DNA from: Amycolatopsis regifaucium | Lineage (GTDB): Bacteria > Actinomycetota > Actinomycetes > Mycobacteriales > Pseudonocardiaceae | DNA: 64,000 nt | Direction of reading: 5' to 3' | Assembly: GCF_001613935.1 (NCBI RefSeq) | Contig: NZ_LQCI01000034.1 | Location: 969,031-1,033,030 of the forward strand | Shown: piece by piece, positions 35,144 through 42,826 of the stretch | How the letters are laid out: each line of letters opens with the position of its first letter | Numbering within the stretch: position 1 is the first letter of the stretch | Translations under genes and position numbers: made by a program | Notes under the pieces: generated by a model | Seen by the model: only the letters and a program-made list of their open reading frames with translations | Told to the model about the DNA's origin: nothing | Database searches by the model: none

Positions 35144-35848
35144 GTGACAGCGGAGGTGGTCGAGGCACGGGCCTTGCCGTTGGCGAGGCTGGCGGCTTTG
35201 CCAGGAGTGAGCACGGCCAGTGGCGTGGCTTCCGCGGCCGAACACGCGAGGACGACGGGAAGGGTGCTCCCGGTGTCCCCGGCGTTGTCCGGTCTGCTGC
35301 CCGCCGCGGGGCTCCGGCGCGGGAGCACCGTTTCGGTGCTGGGGTCCACGTCACTGTTGCTCACCCTGCTCGCCGCCGCGACCGCCGGCGGTGCGTGGGC
35401 GGTCGCGGTCGGCCTGCCCGCGCTCGGGGTGGTCGCCGCCGCGGAACTCGGGGTCGAGGTGGGCAGGCTCGCGCTGGTCCCCCGTCCCGGTGCCGAGTTC
35501 CCGGCGGTGACCGCGGCCTTGCTCGACGGCTTCGATCTCGTGGTCGTCGGTCCCGGGCTCGCCCGGCCCGAGGTGGCGAGGCGGCTTTCCGCGCGCGCTC
35601 GCCATCGTGGTTCGGTCCTGCTCTCTTCGGGGCCGTGGCCCGGCGCCGAAGTGGAACTGACCTGCCACCGATCCCGCTGGACGGGCTTCACCGGCGACGG
35701 GGCGGGCTATCTTCGCGCCCGCGAGGTCGAGGTGCGGGCCGGTGGCCGGGGCGCGGCCGCCCGGCCGATGTCGGCTTTGCTGCGGTTCCCCGGCGAGGGT
35801 GAAGTAGAGCGAGCGGACCTTCCCACGACCAGGTGGGGGACGGCGTGA
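35144..35848 (+). CDS. ImuA' mutasome accessory protein
   Basis: 234 residues. The actinobacterial ImuA' is a RecA-like accessory of the DnaE2 mutasome that does not need a canonical Walker A. Here ALSGLLPAAGLRRGSTVSVLGSTSLLLTLLAAAT takes the P-loop position, followed by VDVAALGV-type strands and LVVVGPGL. Identity rests on position (first gene of imuA'-imuB-dnaE2), length and this fold. GTG start. Its stop overlaps the imuB GTG. Confidence 0.88.
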   Translation: MTAEVVEARALPLARLAALPGVSTASGVASAAEHARTTGRVLPVSPALSGLLPAAGLRRGSTVSVLGSTSLLLTLLAAATAGGAWAVAVGLPALGVVAAAELGVEVGRLALVPRPGAEFPAVTAALLDGFDLVVVGPGLARPEVARRLSARARHRGSVLLSSGPWPGAEVELTCHRSRWTGFTGDGAGYLRAREVEVRAGGRGAAARPMSALLRFPGEGEVERADLPTTRWGTA

Positions 35849-37455
35849 ACCCGCCCGTGCGCATGTTGGTGCTGTGGTGCCCGGACTGGCCCGCGGTCGC
35901 CGCCGCGGCCGTCGCGGGGGAACCCGTCGGCCGCCCGGCCGCGGTGTTTTCGGCGAACCGTGTGGTCGCCTGCACCGCGGTGGCCAGGGGCTACGGCGTC
36001 CGCCGAGGGATGAGACGGCGCGAGGCCCAGTCCTGCTGCCCGGAGCTGGCGGTCTTCGGCGAGGACGACGGCCGTGACGCCCGGCTCTTCGAACCCGTCG
36101 CGCAGGCGGTGGAGGAACTGGCCGTCGGGGTCGAGGTGGTGCGTCCGGGGATCGTCGCCGTTCCGGTCGACGGCGCGGCCGGGTACTTCGGCGGTGAACA
36201 CGGACTGCTCGAACGACTGGTGGACGAGGTGTCCGTGGCCGCGGGGGTGGAATGCCAGGTCGGTGTCGCCGACGGGCTGTTCGCCGCGACGCTCGCCGCC
36301 CGCCGTTCGACGCTGGTCGGGCCGGGTGGGACGCCGGAATTCCTTGCCCCGTTGCCCATCCGCGAACTCGACCAGCCCGAAGCCGACCGAACCGAACTGG
36401 TCACCTTGCTCCGGCAGCTCGGTCTTCGCACCCTGGGCGCCTTCGCCGCGCTCGACGAAAGCGACGTCTCCGCGCGCTTCGGCATGGAAGGCGTGCTCGC
36501 CCATCGGTTGGCCCGCGGGCGTTCCGAACGTCCGCCGTTGCGCCGCCGTCCGCCACCGGAACTGTCGCTCGCGAAGACGTTCGACCCGCCGATCGACCGG
36601 GTCGACGCCGCCGCGTTCGTGGCGAAGGGGCTCGGCGAGCGGTTCCACACCGGGCTCGCCGCACACGGGCTGGCCTGCACCCGGCTCGGCATCTACGCCA
36701 TCACCGAGACCGGCGAGCAGCTCGGCCGGGTGTGGCGCTGCGCCGAGCCGTTGACCCCGCTCGGCGTCGCCGACAGGGTGCGCTGGCAGTTCGAAGGCTG
36801 GCTGAAAGCGAAGGAGCGGCCCAATTCCGGGGTCGTGCGGCTGCGGCTTGAGCCGGAAGAGACCGTCGAAGGCCGGACGCTGCAACTCGGGTTGTGGCAG
36901 GCGGGTGCGGCGGGCGCGCTGCGGCCCGCCACCGAAGACGACGACCTGGCCGGTGAGCGAGCGGGCCGGGCCCTGGTGCGGGTGCAGGGGCTGCTCGGTC
37001 CGGAAAGTGTCTTCACCGCGGTACTCGACGGCGGTCGCGATCCGGCCGAACGCGTCCGGCTGGTGCCATGGGGCGACAGACGGGAGAAGTCCGCGCAGGC
37101 GGAAGCGAACTGGGCCGGGCGGCTCCCGGCGCCTTCCCCGGCGACGGTGTTCGCGCGGCCGGTGCCCGCCCAGGTGCTGGACGAGAACGGCCGCCTGGTG
37201 GAGATCACCGCGCGCCGCCGGGTCACCGCCGCGCCGTACCTCGTGAGCTTCGAGGGCGGCGAGCCGCGTGAAGTCCTTGCGTGGGCCGGTCCGTGGCTGG
37301 TCGGTATCCGGGCTGGAGCCGGGCACGCGCGGTCGGGGACCCGGATCCGCCTGCAGGTATTGCTGGCCGACGGGCACGACGCCGAGGAAGCGGTGCTGCT
37401 CCGGTTCGAACACCACGAGAATCCGATGTGGACACTGGAAGGGAAGTACGACTGA
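35845..37455 (+). CDS. imuB: ImuB, inactive Y-family polymerase-like protein
   Basis: 536 residues. Y-family polymerase fold (RMLVLWCPDWPAVAAA, RVVACTAVARGYGVRRGMRRREAQ) that links DnaE2 to the beta clamp. The catalytic acidic residues are absent: the palm start LWCPDWPA and VVPVDGAAGYFGG lack the DFxxxYxxVE and SIDE motifs. A little-finger domain and an extended C-terminus follow (ALVRVQGLLGPESVFTAVLDGGRDPAERV, ALRPATEDDD). GTG 35845 overlaps the imuA' stop; an in-frame GTG at 35833 is less likely. Confidence 0.95.
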   Translation: MNPPVRMLVLWCPDWPAVAAAAVAGEPVGRPAAVFSANRVVACTAVARGYGVRRGMRRREAQSCCPELAVFGEDDGRDARLFEPVAQAVEELAVGVEVVRPGIVAVPVDGAAGYFGGEHGLLERLVDEVSVAAGVECQVGVADGLFAATLAARRSTLVGPGGTPEFLAPLPIRELDQPEADRTELVTLLRQLGLRTLGAFAALDESDVSARFGMEGVLAHRLARGRSERPPLRRRPPPELSLAKTFDPPIDRVDAAAFVAKGLGERFHTGLAAHGLACTRLGIYAITETGEQLGRVWRCAEPLTPLGVADRVRWQFEGWLKAKERPNSGVVRLRLEPEETVEGRTLQLGLWQAGAAGALRPATEDDDLAGERAGRALVRVQGLLGPESVFTAVLDGGRDPAERVRLVPWGDRREKSAQAEANWAGRLPAPSPATVFARPVPAQVLDENGRLVEITARRRVTAAPYLVSFEGGEPREVLAWAGPWLVGIRAGAGHARSGTRIRLQVLLADGHDAEEAVLLRFEHHENPMWTLEGKYD

Positions 37456-37457
37456 AC

Positions 37458-37610
37458 ATGGACGAGGAGTACACGCGGCTGGTGCGGCGATGGCTGGAAG
37501 AACCGGCCATCCCGGTGCAGCGCGCCGAGTTGGACACGGCATGGGCGGCGTGCGTCCCGCGAGCGGAAGTGTTCGTCCCCGTGCCGAGGCGTTCGCCCGA
37601 GAACCGGTGA
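37458..37610 (+). CDS. 50-residue ORF between imuB and dnaE2
   Basis: ATG two bases after the imuB stop, ending three bases before the dnaE2 ATG: starts MDEEYTRLVRRWLEEPAIPV, ends VFVPVPRRSPENR. Third-position GC is as high as in the flanking genes, and the packing between two co-translated genes supports real translation. It is in the same frame as dnaE2, separated by one stop codon. No family recognised; it could be a small mutasome factor. Confidence 0.6.
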   Translation: MDEEYTRLVRRWLEEPAIPVQRAELDTAWAACVPRAEVFVPVPRRSPENR

Positions 37611-37613
37611 CCG

Positions 37614-40600
37614 ATGGGCTGGAACAACCCTCCACGCCCGTGGAAGGACCTCGCCCGCGAACTCGCGGGCGAGGTCCCGCCCGGTGACGGCGGGGACAGC
37701 CCCGCGTGGAGCGCCAAACGGCACGGCTACCAGCGGCCCGCCGATCTCGCCGACCTGAGCGGTGACGACGACGGCGCCACTGCGCGCCGGGTGCCGTACG
37801 CCGAACTGCACTGTCATTCGAACTTCAGCTTCCTCGACGGGGCGAGCCATCCCGAGGAACTGGTGGAGGAGGCCGCGCGGCTGGGCTTGGACGCGATCGC
37901 GCTCACCGATCACGACGGCATGTACGGCGTGGTGCGGTTCGCCGAGGCGGCCAGGGAACTCGGCGTGCACACCGTCTTCGGCACGGAACTCAGCTTCGGG
38001 CTGTCCGGCCCGCAGAACGGGTTCGCCGACCCCGAGGGTGAGCACCTGCTCCTGCTGGCCAAGGGGCAGGACGGTTACCTGAGCCTGAACCGGGCGATCA
38101 CCGCCGGTCAGCTGTCCGGCTTCGACAGGCAGTCGTTGTCCCCCAAGGAAAGGGCGGAGAAGGGCAGACCGGTCTACGACCTGCGCGCGGTCGCCGAAGA
38201 GGTCCGCGGGAAATGTGTCGTGCTCACCGGCTGCCGCAAGGGCGCGGTGCGGAAGGCACTCGTCACCGAGGGGCCCGCGGCGGCCGTGGTGCGGCTGAAG
38301 GAACTCATCGACTGTTTCGGCCGGGACAACGTCTACGTCGAACTGATCGACCACAGTCTTCCCTTGGACAGCACGCACAACGACCTGCTGAGCGAGATGG
38401 CCGACGAGTTCGGGTTGCCGACGGTGGCGACCACGGCGGCGCACTACGCCCGGCCGGAGCGTGCCCCGCTGGCCGACGCGCTGAGCGCGATCCGTGCCCG
38501 GCGCGGGCTGGAGGACATGGAGGGCTGGCTGCCCGCCGCGGGGACGGCGTTCCTGCGGTCGGGGGAGGAGATGGCCGAGATCTTCGCGCGCTATCCGGGC
38601 GCGGTGCAGCGGGCGGCGCTGCTCGGCCGGGAATGCGCGTTCGAACTGCACCACATCGTGCCGAAGCTGCCGCCGTTCGACGTGCCGGAGGGGCACACCG
38701 AGGCGTCCTATCTGAAGGAACTCACCCGCGAAGGCGCCAAGGAACACGAGAAGAACAAGGACGCCGAGTACCGCGAAAAAGCCAAGAAGCTGATCGAGCA
38801 CGAACTGAAGATCATCGAAGACCTCGGTTTCCCCGGCTATTTCCTGATCGTCTGGGACATCGTGCGGTTCTGCCGGAAGAAGAACATCCTCTGCCAGGGC
38901 CGGGGATCGGCCGCGAACTCGGCGGTCTGCTACGCGCTCGGCATCACCAAGGTCGACGCCGTGCGGTACAACCTGCTCTTCGAACGTTTCCTCGCCCCCG
39001 ATCGCGACGGCTACCCGGACATCGACCTCGACATCGAATCCGATCGTCGTGAGGAGGTGATCCAGTACGTCTACGAGAAATACGGCAGGTTGAACACCGC
39101 GCAGGTGGCGAACGTGATCACCTACCGGGCCCGCTCCGCGGTCCGTGACGCGGCGCGGGCACTGGGGTACTCACCCGGCCAGCAGGACGCGTGGAGCAAG
39201 CAGATCGACCGCTGGGGCGCGTTGCGCACCACGGAAAAGGACCACGATCACGACATCCCGGCCGACGTCGTCGAACTCGCTTGCGCGCTCGAGGACTTCC
39301 CCCGGCATCTCGGCATCCATTCCGGCGGGATGGTGATCTGCGAGCAGCCGGTGAGCGAGGTCGTCCCCATCGAATGGGCCCGGATGGCGGACCGCAGTGT
39401 GGTGCAGTGGGAAAAGGACGACTGTGCCGCCGCCGGGCTGGTCAAATTCGACCTGCTCGGACTCGGAATGTTGTCGGCCCTGCATTATATGATCGATCTG
39501 GTTCGTGACCACAAAGGGGAAGAGGTCGACATCTCCGAATTGGATCTCAAGGATCAGAACGTCTACGGAATGCTCTGCCGCGCCGACGCGATCGGTGTCT
39601 TCCAGGTGGAGAGCCGTGCGCAGCTGGCCACCCTGCCTCGCTTGCGCCCCAGGAAGTTCTACGATCTCGCGGTCGAGGTCGCGCTCATCAGGCCCGGCCC
39701 GATCCAGGGTGGTTCGGTGCATCCCTACATCCGGCGCAAGAACGGCCAGGAGAAATGGGATTTCGACCATCCGAAACTGGAGAACGCGCTGAAGAAGACC
39801 CTCGGCGTGCCGTTGTTCCAGGAACAGATGATGCAGATCGCCCTCGACGTCGCCGATTTCACCCCGGCGGAGGCCGATCAGCTGCGGCACGCCATGGGGT
39901 CCAAACGGTCCGAACGGAGGATGGAACGGCTCAAACGGCGATTCCTCGAAGGCGCCGCGAAGAACGACATCGAAGCGGAACTCGCCGAGAAGATCTTCGG
40001 CAAACTCAAGGCGTTCGCGAACTTCGGCTTCCCGGAAAGCCACGCGCTGAGTTTCGCCTTGCTGGTGTTCGCGAGCGCGTACTTCAAGTACTACCACCCG
40101 GACGCGTTCCTGGCCGGGTTGCTGCGCGCCCAGCCGATGGGGTTCTACTCGCCGCAGTCACTGGTCGCCGACGCCCGGCGGCACGGTGTACAGGTGCTCG
40201 GCCCGGACATCAACGCGAGTCTTCCGCACGCGACGCTGGAACCGTTGTCGGAAGGGGGAAAACTACTCGCCGTACGGGGTGGTCTGGCCACTGTGCGGAT
40301 GATCGGCGAGAACCTGGCGAAGGAGATCGTCGAGGAGCGCGCACGCGGTGGCGCGTTCGCGGATCTGCCCGACGTCGCCCGCCGGGTGCGGCTGACCAAA
40401 CCGCAGATCGAGGCACTGGCCACGGCCGGCGCGTTCGGCTGTTTCGGCGAGAGCAGGCGGAGCGCGCTCTGGGCGGCGGGCGCGGTCGCCGACGAAAGCC
40501 TGGAGAAACTGCCAGGGCTCACCACCGGGGCCAAGGCGCCGATGCTGCCGGGGATGGACGAAATCGACGTCGCGGCCGCGGACGTCTGGGCCACCGGCGT

Positions 40601-40967
40601 GTCCCCGGACAGCTTCCCGACCCAGTTCATCCGGGGCCGCCTCGACGAACTCGGTGTCGTGACGGCTGCGGGCCTGCGCGAGATCCCGCACGGCACCCAC
40701 GTGCTGACCGGTGGCGCGGTGACCCATCGCCAGCGGCCGGCGACCGCGGGCGGCGTCACCTTCATGAACCTCGAAGACGAGACGGGGATGATCAACGTGA
40801 TCTGCACGATGGGGGTGTGGCAGCGTTACCACCGGGTGGCCCGCGGCAGTCCCGCGCTGTTGATCCGCGGTGTGGTCGAACGCACCGGTGAGGTGGTGAA
40901 CGTCCTCGCCGAACAGATCCGGCACCTGCCACTGCGGATCACCGCCAAGTCCCGCGACTTCCGCTGA
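37614..40967 (+). CDS. dnaE2: error-prone DNA polymerase DnaE2
   Basis: 1117 residues, the translesion C-family polymerase of the ImuA'-ImuB-DnaE2 mutasome that causes damage-induced mutagenesis. N-terminal PHP domain (ELHCHSNFSFLDGASHPEEL, LTDHDGMYGVVRFAEAA), palm with the catalytic acidic residues in YPDIDLDIESDRREEVIQY, the Gly-rich CQGRGSAANSAVCYALG, HLGIHSGGMVICEQPV, and a C-terminal OB-fold (GGVTFMNLEDETGMINVICT). The N-terminus MGWNNPPRPW is characteristic. SOS-regulated through the LexA box at 35012. Confidence 0.97.
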   Translation: MGWNNPPRPWKDLARELAGEVPPGDGGDSPAWSAKRHGYQRPADLADLSGDDDGATARRVPYAELHCHSNFSFLDGASHPEELVEEAARLGLDAIALTDHDGMYGVVRFAEAARELGVHTVFGTELSFGLSGPQNGFADPEGEHLLLLAKGQDGYLSLNRAITAGQLSGFDRQSLSPKERAEKGRPVYDLRAVAEEVRGKCVVLTGCRKGAVRKALVTEGPAAAVVRLKELIDCFGRDNVYVELIDHSLPLDSTHNDLLSEMADEFGLPTVATTAAHYARPERAPLADALSAIRARRGLEDMEGWLPAAGTAFLRSGEEMAEIFARYPGAVQRAALLGRECAFELHHIVPKLPPFDVPEGHTEASYLKELTREGAKEHEKNKDAEYREKAKKLIEHELKIIEDLGFPGYFLIVWDIVRFCRKKNILCQGRGSAANSAVCYALGITKVDAVRYNLLFERFLAPDRDGYPDIDLDIESDRREEVIQYVYEKYGRLNTAQVANVITYRARSAVRDAARALGYSPGQQDAWSKQIDRWGALRTTEKDHDHDIPADVVELACALEDFPRHLGIHSGGMVICEQPVSEVVPIEWARMADRSVVQWEKDDCAAAGLVKFDLLGLGMLSALHYMIDLVRDHKGEEVDISELDLKDQNVYGMLCRADAIGVFQVESRAQLATLPRLRPRKFYDLAVEVALIRPGPIQGGSVHPYIRRKNGQEKWDFDHPKLENALKKTLGVPLFQEQMMQIALDVADFTPAEADQLRHAMGSKRSERRMERLKRRFLEGAAKNDIEAELAEKIFGKLKAFANFGFPESHALSFALLVFASAYFKYYHPDAFLAGLLRAQPMGFYSPQSLVADARRHGVQVLGPDINASLPHATLEPLSEGGKLLAVRGGLATVRMIGENLAKEIVEERARGGAFADLPDVARRVRLTKPQIEALATAGAFGCFGESRRSALWAAGAVADESLEKLPGLTTGAKAPMLPGMDEIDVAAADVWATGVSPDSFPTQFIRGRLDELGVVTAAGLREIPHGTHVLTGGAVTHRQRPATAGGVTFMNLEDETGMINVICTMGVWQRYHRVARGSPALLIRGVVERTGEVVNVLAEQIRHLPLRITAKSRDFR

Positions 40968-40994
40968 CCCACTTGACGATCACCCGGGGGTCGT

Positions 40995-41011
40995 GCTGAA
41001 GTTCCTTCAGC
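40995..41011 (+). terminator. small hairpin after dnaE2
   Basis: GCTGAAG-TTC-CTTCAGC, 7-bp perfect stem with a three-base loop, 28 bp beyond the dnaE2 stop. No T run. Confidence 0.45.
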
Positions 41012-41072
41012 GTCGCAGTGCACCCGGCAAAGAGAACGTCGCGGGCATGGAGGCGCCGGACCATGGGAAATC

Positions 41073-41582
41073 ATGGACACCCCTTCTCGGACGAACGACC
41101 GGTTGACGGCGTTCGGAAACCAACTCGTTCAGGTTCACAACTGGCTGCGTAAAGAGCTGGCCACGCTGCACGACGACCTCGGGTCGGTCGCGGCGGGGCG
41201 CGCCGAGCGGCTGCGCGATCTCCGGGCGCATTGCCTCACCTTCTGCTCGGCGCTGACCACGCATCACACCGGGGAGGACGGCGGCGCTTTCCTGGTGCTG
41301 TCGGAGAAATTCCCCGAACTGCGGCCGGCTCTCGAAGAACTCGCGCACGACCACGACGTCGTGTCCGGGATCCTCGGACGACTCGAAGAACTGGTCGCCG
41401 GTGTCGGCCCGGGGTCGAGTCAGGCCGAGATCCTGCACGTCCAACGGGAACTGGACGGCCTCACGGCGATCATGGAGACGCATTTCCGCTACGAGGAGAA
41501 GCGGATCGTCGAGGCGCTCAATTCGCTGGACATACCGGAGTGGCGGGAGTCGAAGCCGCCTTTCCTGCTGAAATCGCATTAG
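41073..41582 (+). CDS. hemerythrin-domain protein
   Basis: 169 residues. A four-helix bundle with the di-iron ligands in place: His22 (VHNWL), His64/His65 and Glu68 (THHTGED), His92/His94 (AHDHD), His137 and Glu141 (THFRYEE). Hemerythrin-like proteins sense or store O2, NO or iron. ATG at 41073 (MDTPSRTNDR). Monocistronic; its stop is 68 bp before the VOC gene. Confidence 0.92.
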   Translation: MDTPSRTNDRLTAFGNQLVQVHNWLRKELATLHDDLGSVAAGRAERLRDLRAHCLTFCSALTTHHTGEDGGAFLVLSEKFPELRPALEELAHDHDVVSGILGRLEELVAGVGPGSSQAEILHVQRELDGLTAIMETHFRYEEKRIVEALNSLDIPEWRESKPPFLLKSH

Positions 41583-41650
41583 GACATGTTCTGTCCTATA
41601 CGAGCTTTAGGTTTCTCCTCAACGCACTGAAACAACCGAGGAGAACTCTG

Positions 41651-42169
41651 ATGACCAGCGCGAACACCGCCGCCGGCCCGATTCCCGCCGGCTACCACTC
41701 GGTGACCCCGTGGATCATTTCGCGCGACACCGCGGGGATGATCGACTTCCTGATGCGGGTCTTCGACGCCGAGCCGCTGGGCGAACCGGTGTACGTCGAG
41801 GGCGGGAAGATCGGGCACGCCGAGGTCCGGATCGGCGACTCCGTCGTCATGCTGTTCGACGCACAGGACGACTGGGTCGACACCCCGGCGTACCTGCGGC
41901 TCTACGTCGAGGACAGCATGGAGACGCAGCGCCGGGCCGTCGAGGCGGGCGCCGAAGAGGTCACGAGGCAGACGGAACTCTTCTTCGGTGACCGCGTCGG
42001 CCGGGTCCGCGACCCGTTCGGCAACCTGTGGTGGATCCAGACCCGGCTCGTCGACCTGGAGTACCCGGAGATGGAGCGCCGCATGAACGACCCGAAGTTC
42101 ATCGAGGCCATGCGATACGTGTCGGGCTCGAAGATCGTCCCCAGCCGGTGTGCGATCCTGGAGGGGTGA
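41651..42169 (+). CDS. VOC-family (PhnB/glyoxalase-like) protein
   Basis: 172 residues. Vicinal-oxygen-chelate fold with paired beta-alpha-beta units: YHSVTPWIISRDTAGMIDFLMRVFDAEPLGEPVY, IGHAEVRIGDSVVMLFDAQ, and the second half GRVRDPFGNLWWIQTR. Probably a metal-dependent isomerase, dioxygenase or antibiotic-binding protein; not assignable further. ATG with CGAGGAG upstream. Its stop overlaps the next gene's GTG (GTGA). Confidence 0.92.
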   Translation: MTSANTAAGPIPAGYHSVTPWIISRDTAGMIDFLMRVFDAEPLGEPVYVEGGKIGHAEVRIGDSVVMLFDAQDDWVDTPAYLRLYVEDSMETQRRAVEAGAEEVTRQTELFFGDRVGRVRDPFGNLWWIQTRLVDLEYPEMERRMNDPKFIEAMRYVSGSKIVPSRCAILEG

Positions 42170-42753
42170 CCGAGACTGCGGAAGACTACCGAGAAGCCGT
42201 CCTTTCCCAGCAATGGTGGGAAAAACGTAGTTTTGTCGGTTGCGACTTCACCGAGGCGGACCTCCGCGGGCTCCGTACCCAGGGATGCACCTTCGACCAG
42301 TGCGACTTCACCAAGGTCGACTTCGAGGGCTCGCGCCACGAGGCGTCGGCGTTCCGGTCCTGCACCTTCGACCGCAGTGTGCTCGCCGGTACCCGGTGGA
42401 GTTCCTGCTCGATGCTCGGTTCGTCCTTTGTGGACTGCCGGTTCCAGAAGATCGCGTTCACCGAATGCGATCTGTCGCTGGTCTCGCTGAGCCGCAATCG
42501 ACTGTCCAAAGTGGATCTTTCCGGGCTCCGGCTGCGTGAGGCCAACCTGACCGAGGCGGACCTCACCGGTGCCGACCTGCGCGGCGCCGACCTCACCGGT
42601 GCCCGGCTGGCGGGCGCGAAACTCGAGGGTGCCGATCTGCGCGGTGCCCGGCTCGACGCCAACGGCCTGGTGCAGGCGAACCTCTCGGGCGTCCATGTGG
42701 ACACCGAGACCGCCGTGGCCTACGCCGCCGCGCACGGCCTCGTCATCCACTGA
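42166..42753 (+). CDS. pentapeptide-repeat protein
   Basis: 195 residues with a right-handed quadrilateral beta-helix made of A(D/N)Lxx repeats, for example EANLTEADLTGADLRGADLTG and ARLAGAKLEGADLRGARLD; the first half has a degenerate form (CDFTEADLRGL, CDFTKVDFEG). Such proteins can protect DNA gyrase (Qnr/MfpA type) or act as scaffolds. The length and a central break near residue 90 (WSSCSMLGSSFVDCRF) resemble Qnr-like proteins, but function cannot be assigned. GTG start, translationally coupled to the VOC gene. Confidence 0.9.
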   Translation: MTETAEDYREAVLSQQWWEKRSFVGCDFTEADLRGLRTQGCTFDQCDFTKVDFEGSRHEASAFRSCTFDRSVLAGTRWSSCSMLGSSFVDCRFQKIAFTECDLSLVSLSRNRLSKVDLSGLRLREANLTEADLTGADLRGADLTGARLAGAKLEGADLRGARLDANGLVQANLSGVHVDTETAVAYAAAHGLVIH

Positions 42754-42765
42754 CCCCCGCGTGCA

Positions 42766-42812
42766 ATGAAGGGGCCTTTCATAGCAAATTTTGCGATGAA
42801 AGGCCCCTTCAT
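42766..42812. terminator. long hairpin between convergent genes (family C)
   Basis: Arms ATGAAGGGGCCTTTCAT (42766-42782) and ATGAAAGGCCCCTTCAT (42796-42812) are perfectly complementary; the 13-base centre contains a further GCAAA/TTTGC stem. It lies between the pentapeptide gene and the convergent TNT gene, a position fit for bidirectional termination. It shares the GCAATGAAGGGG core with the hairpin at 58628. Confidence 0.88.
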
Positions 42813-42826
42813 AGCATTTACGGGAG

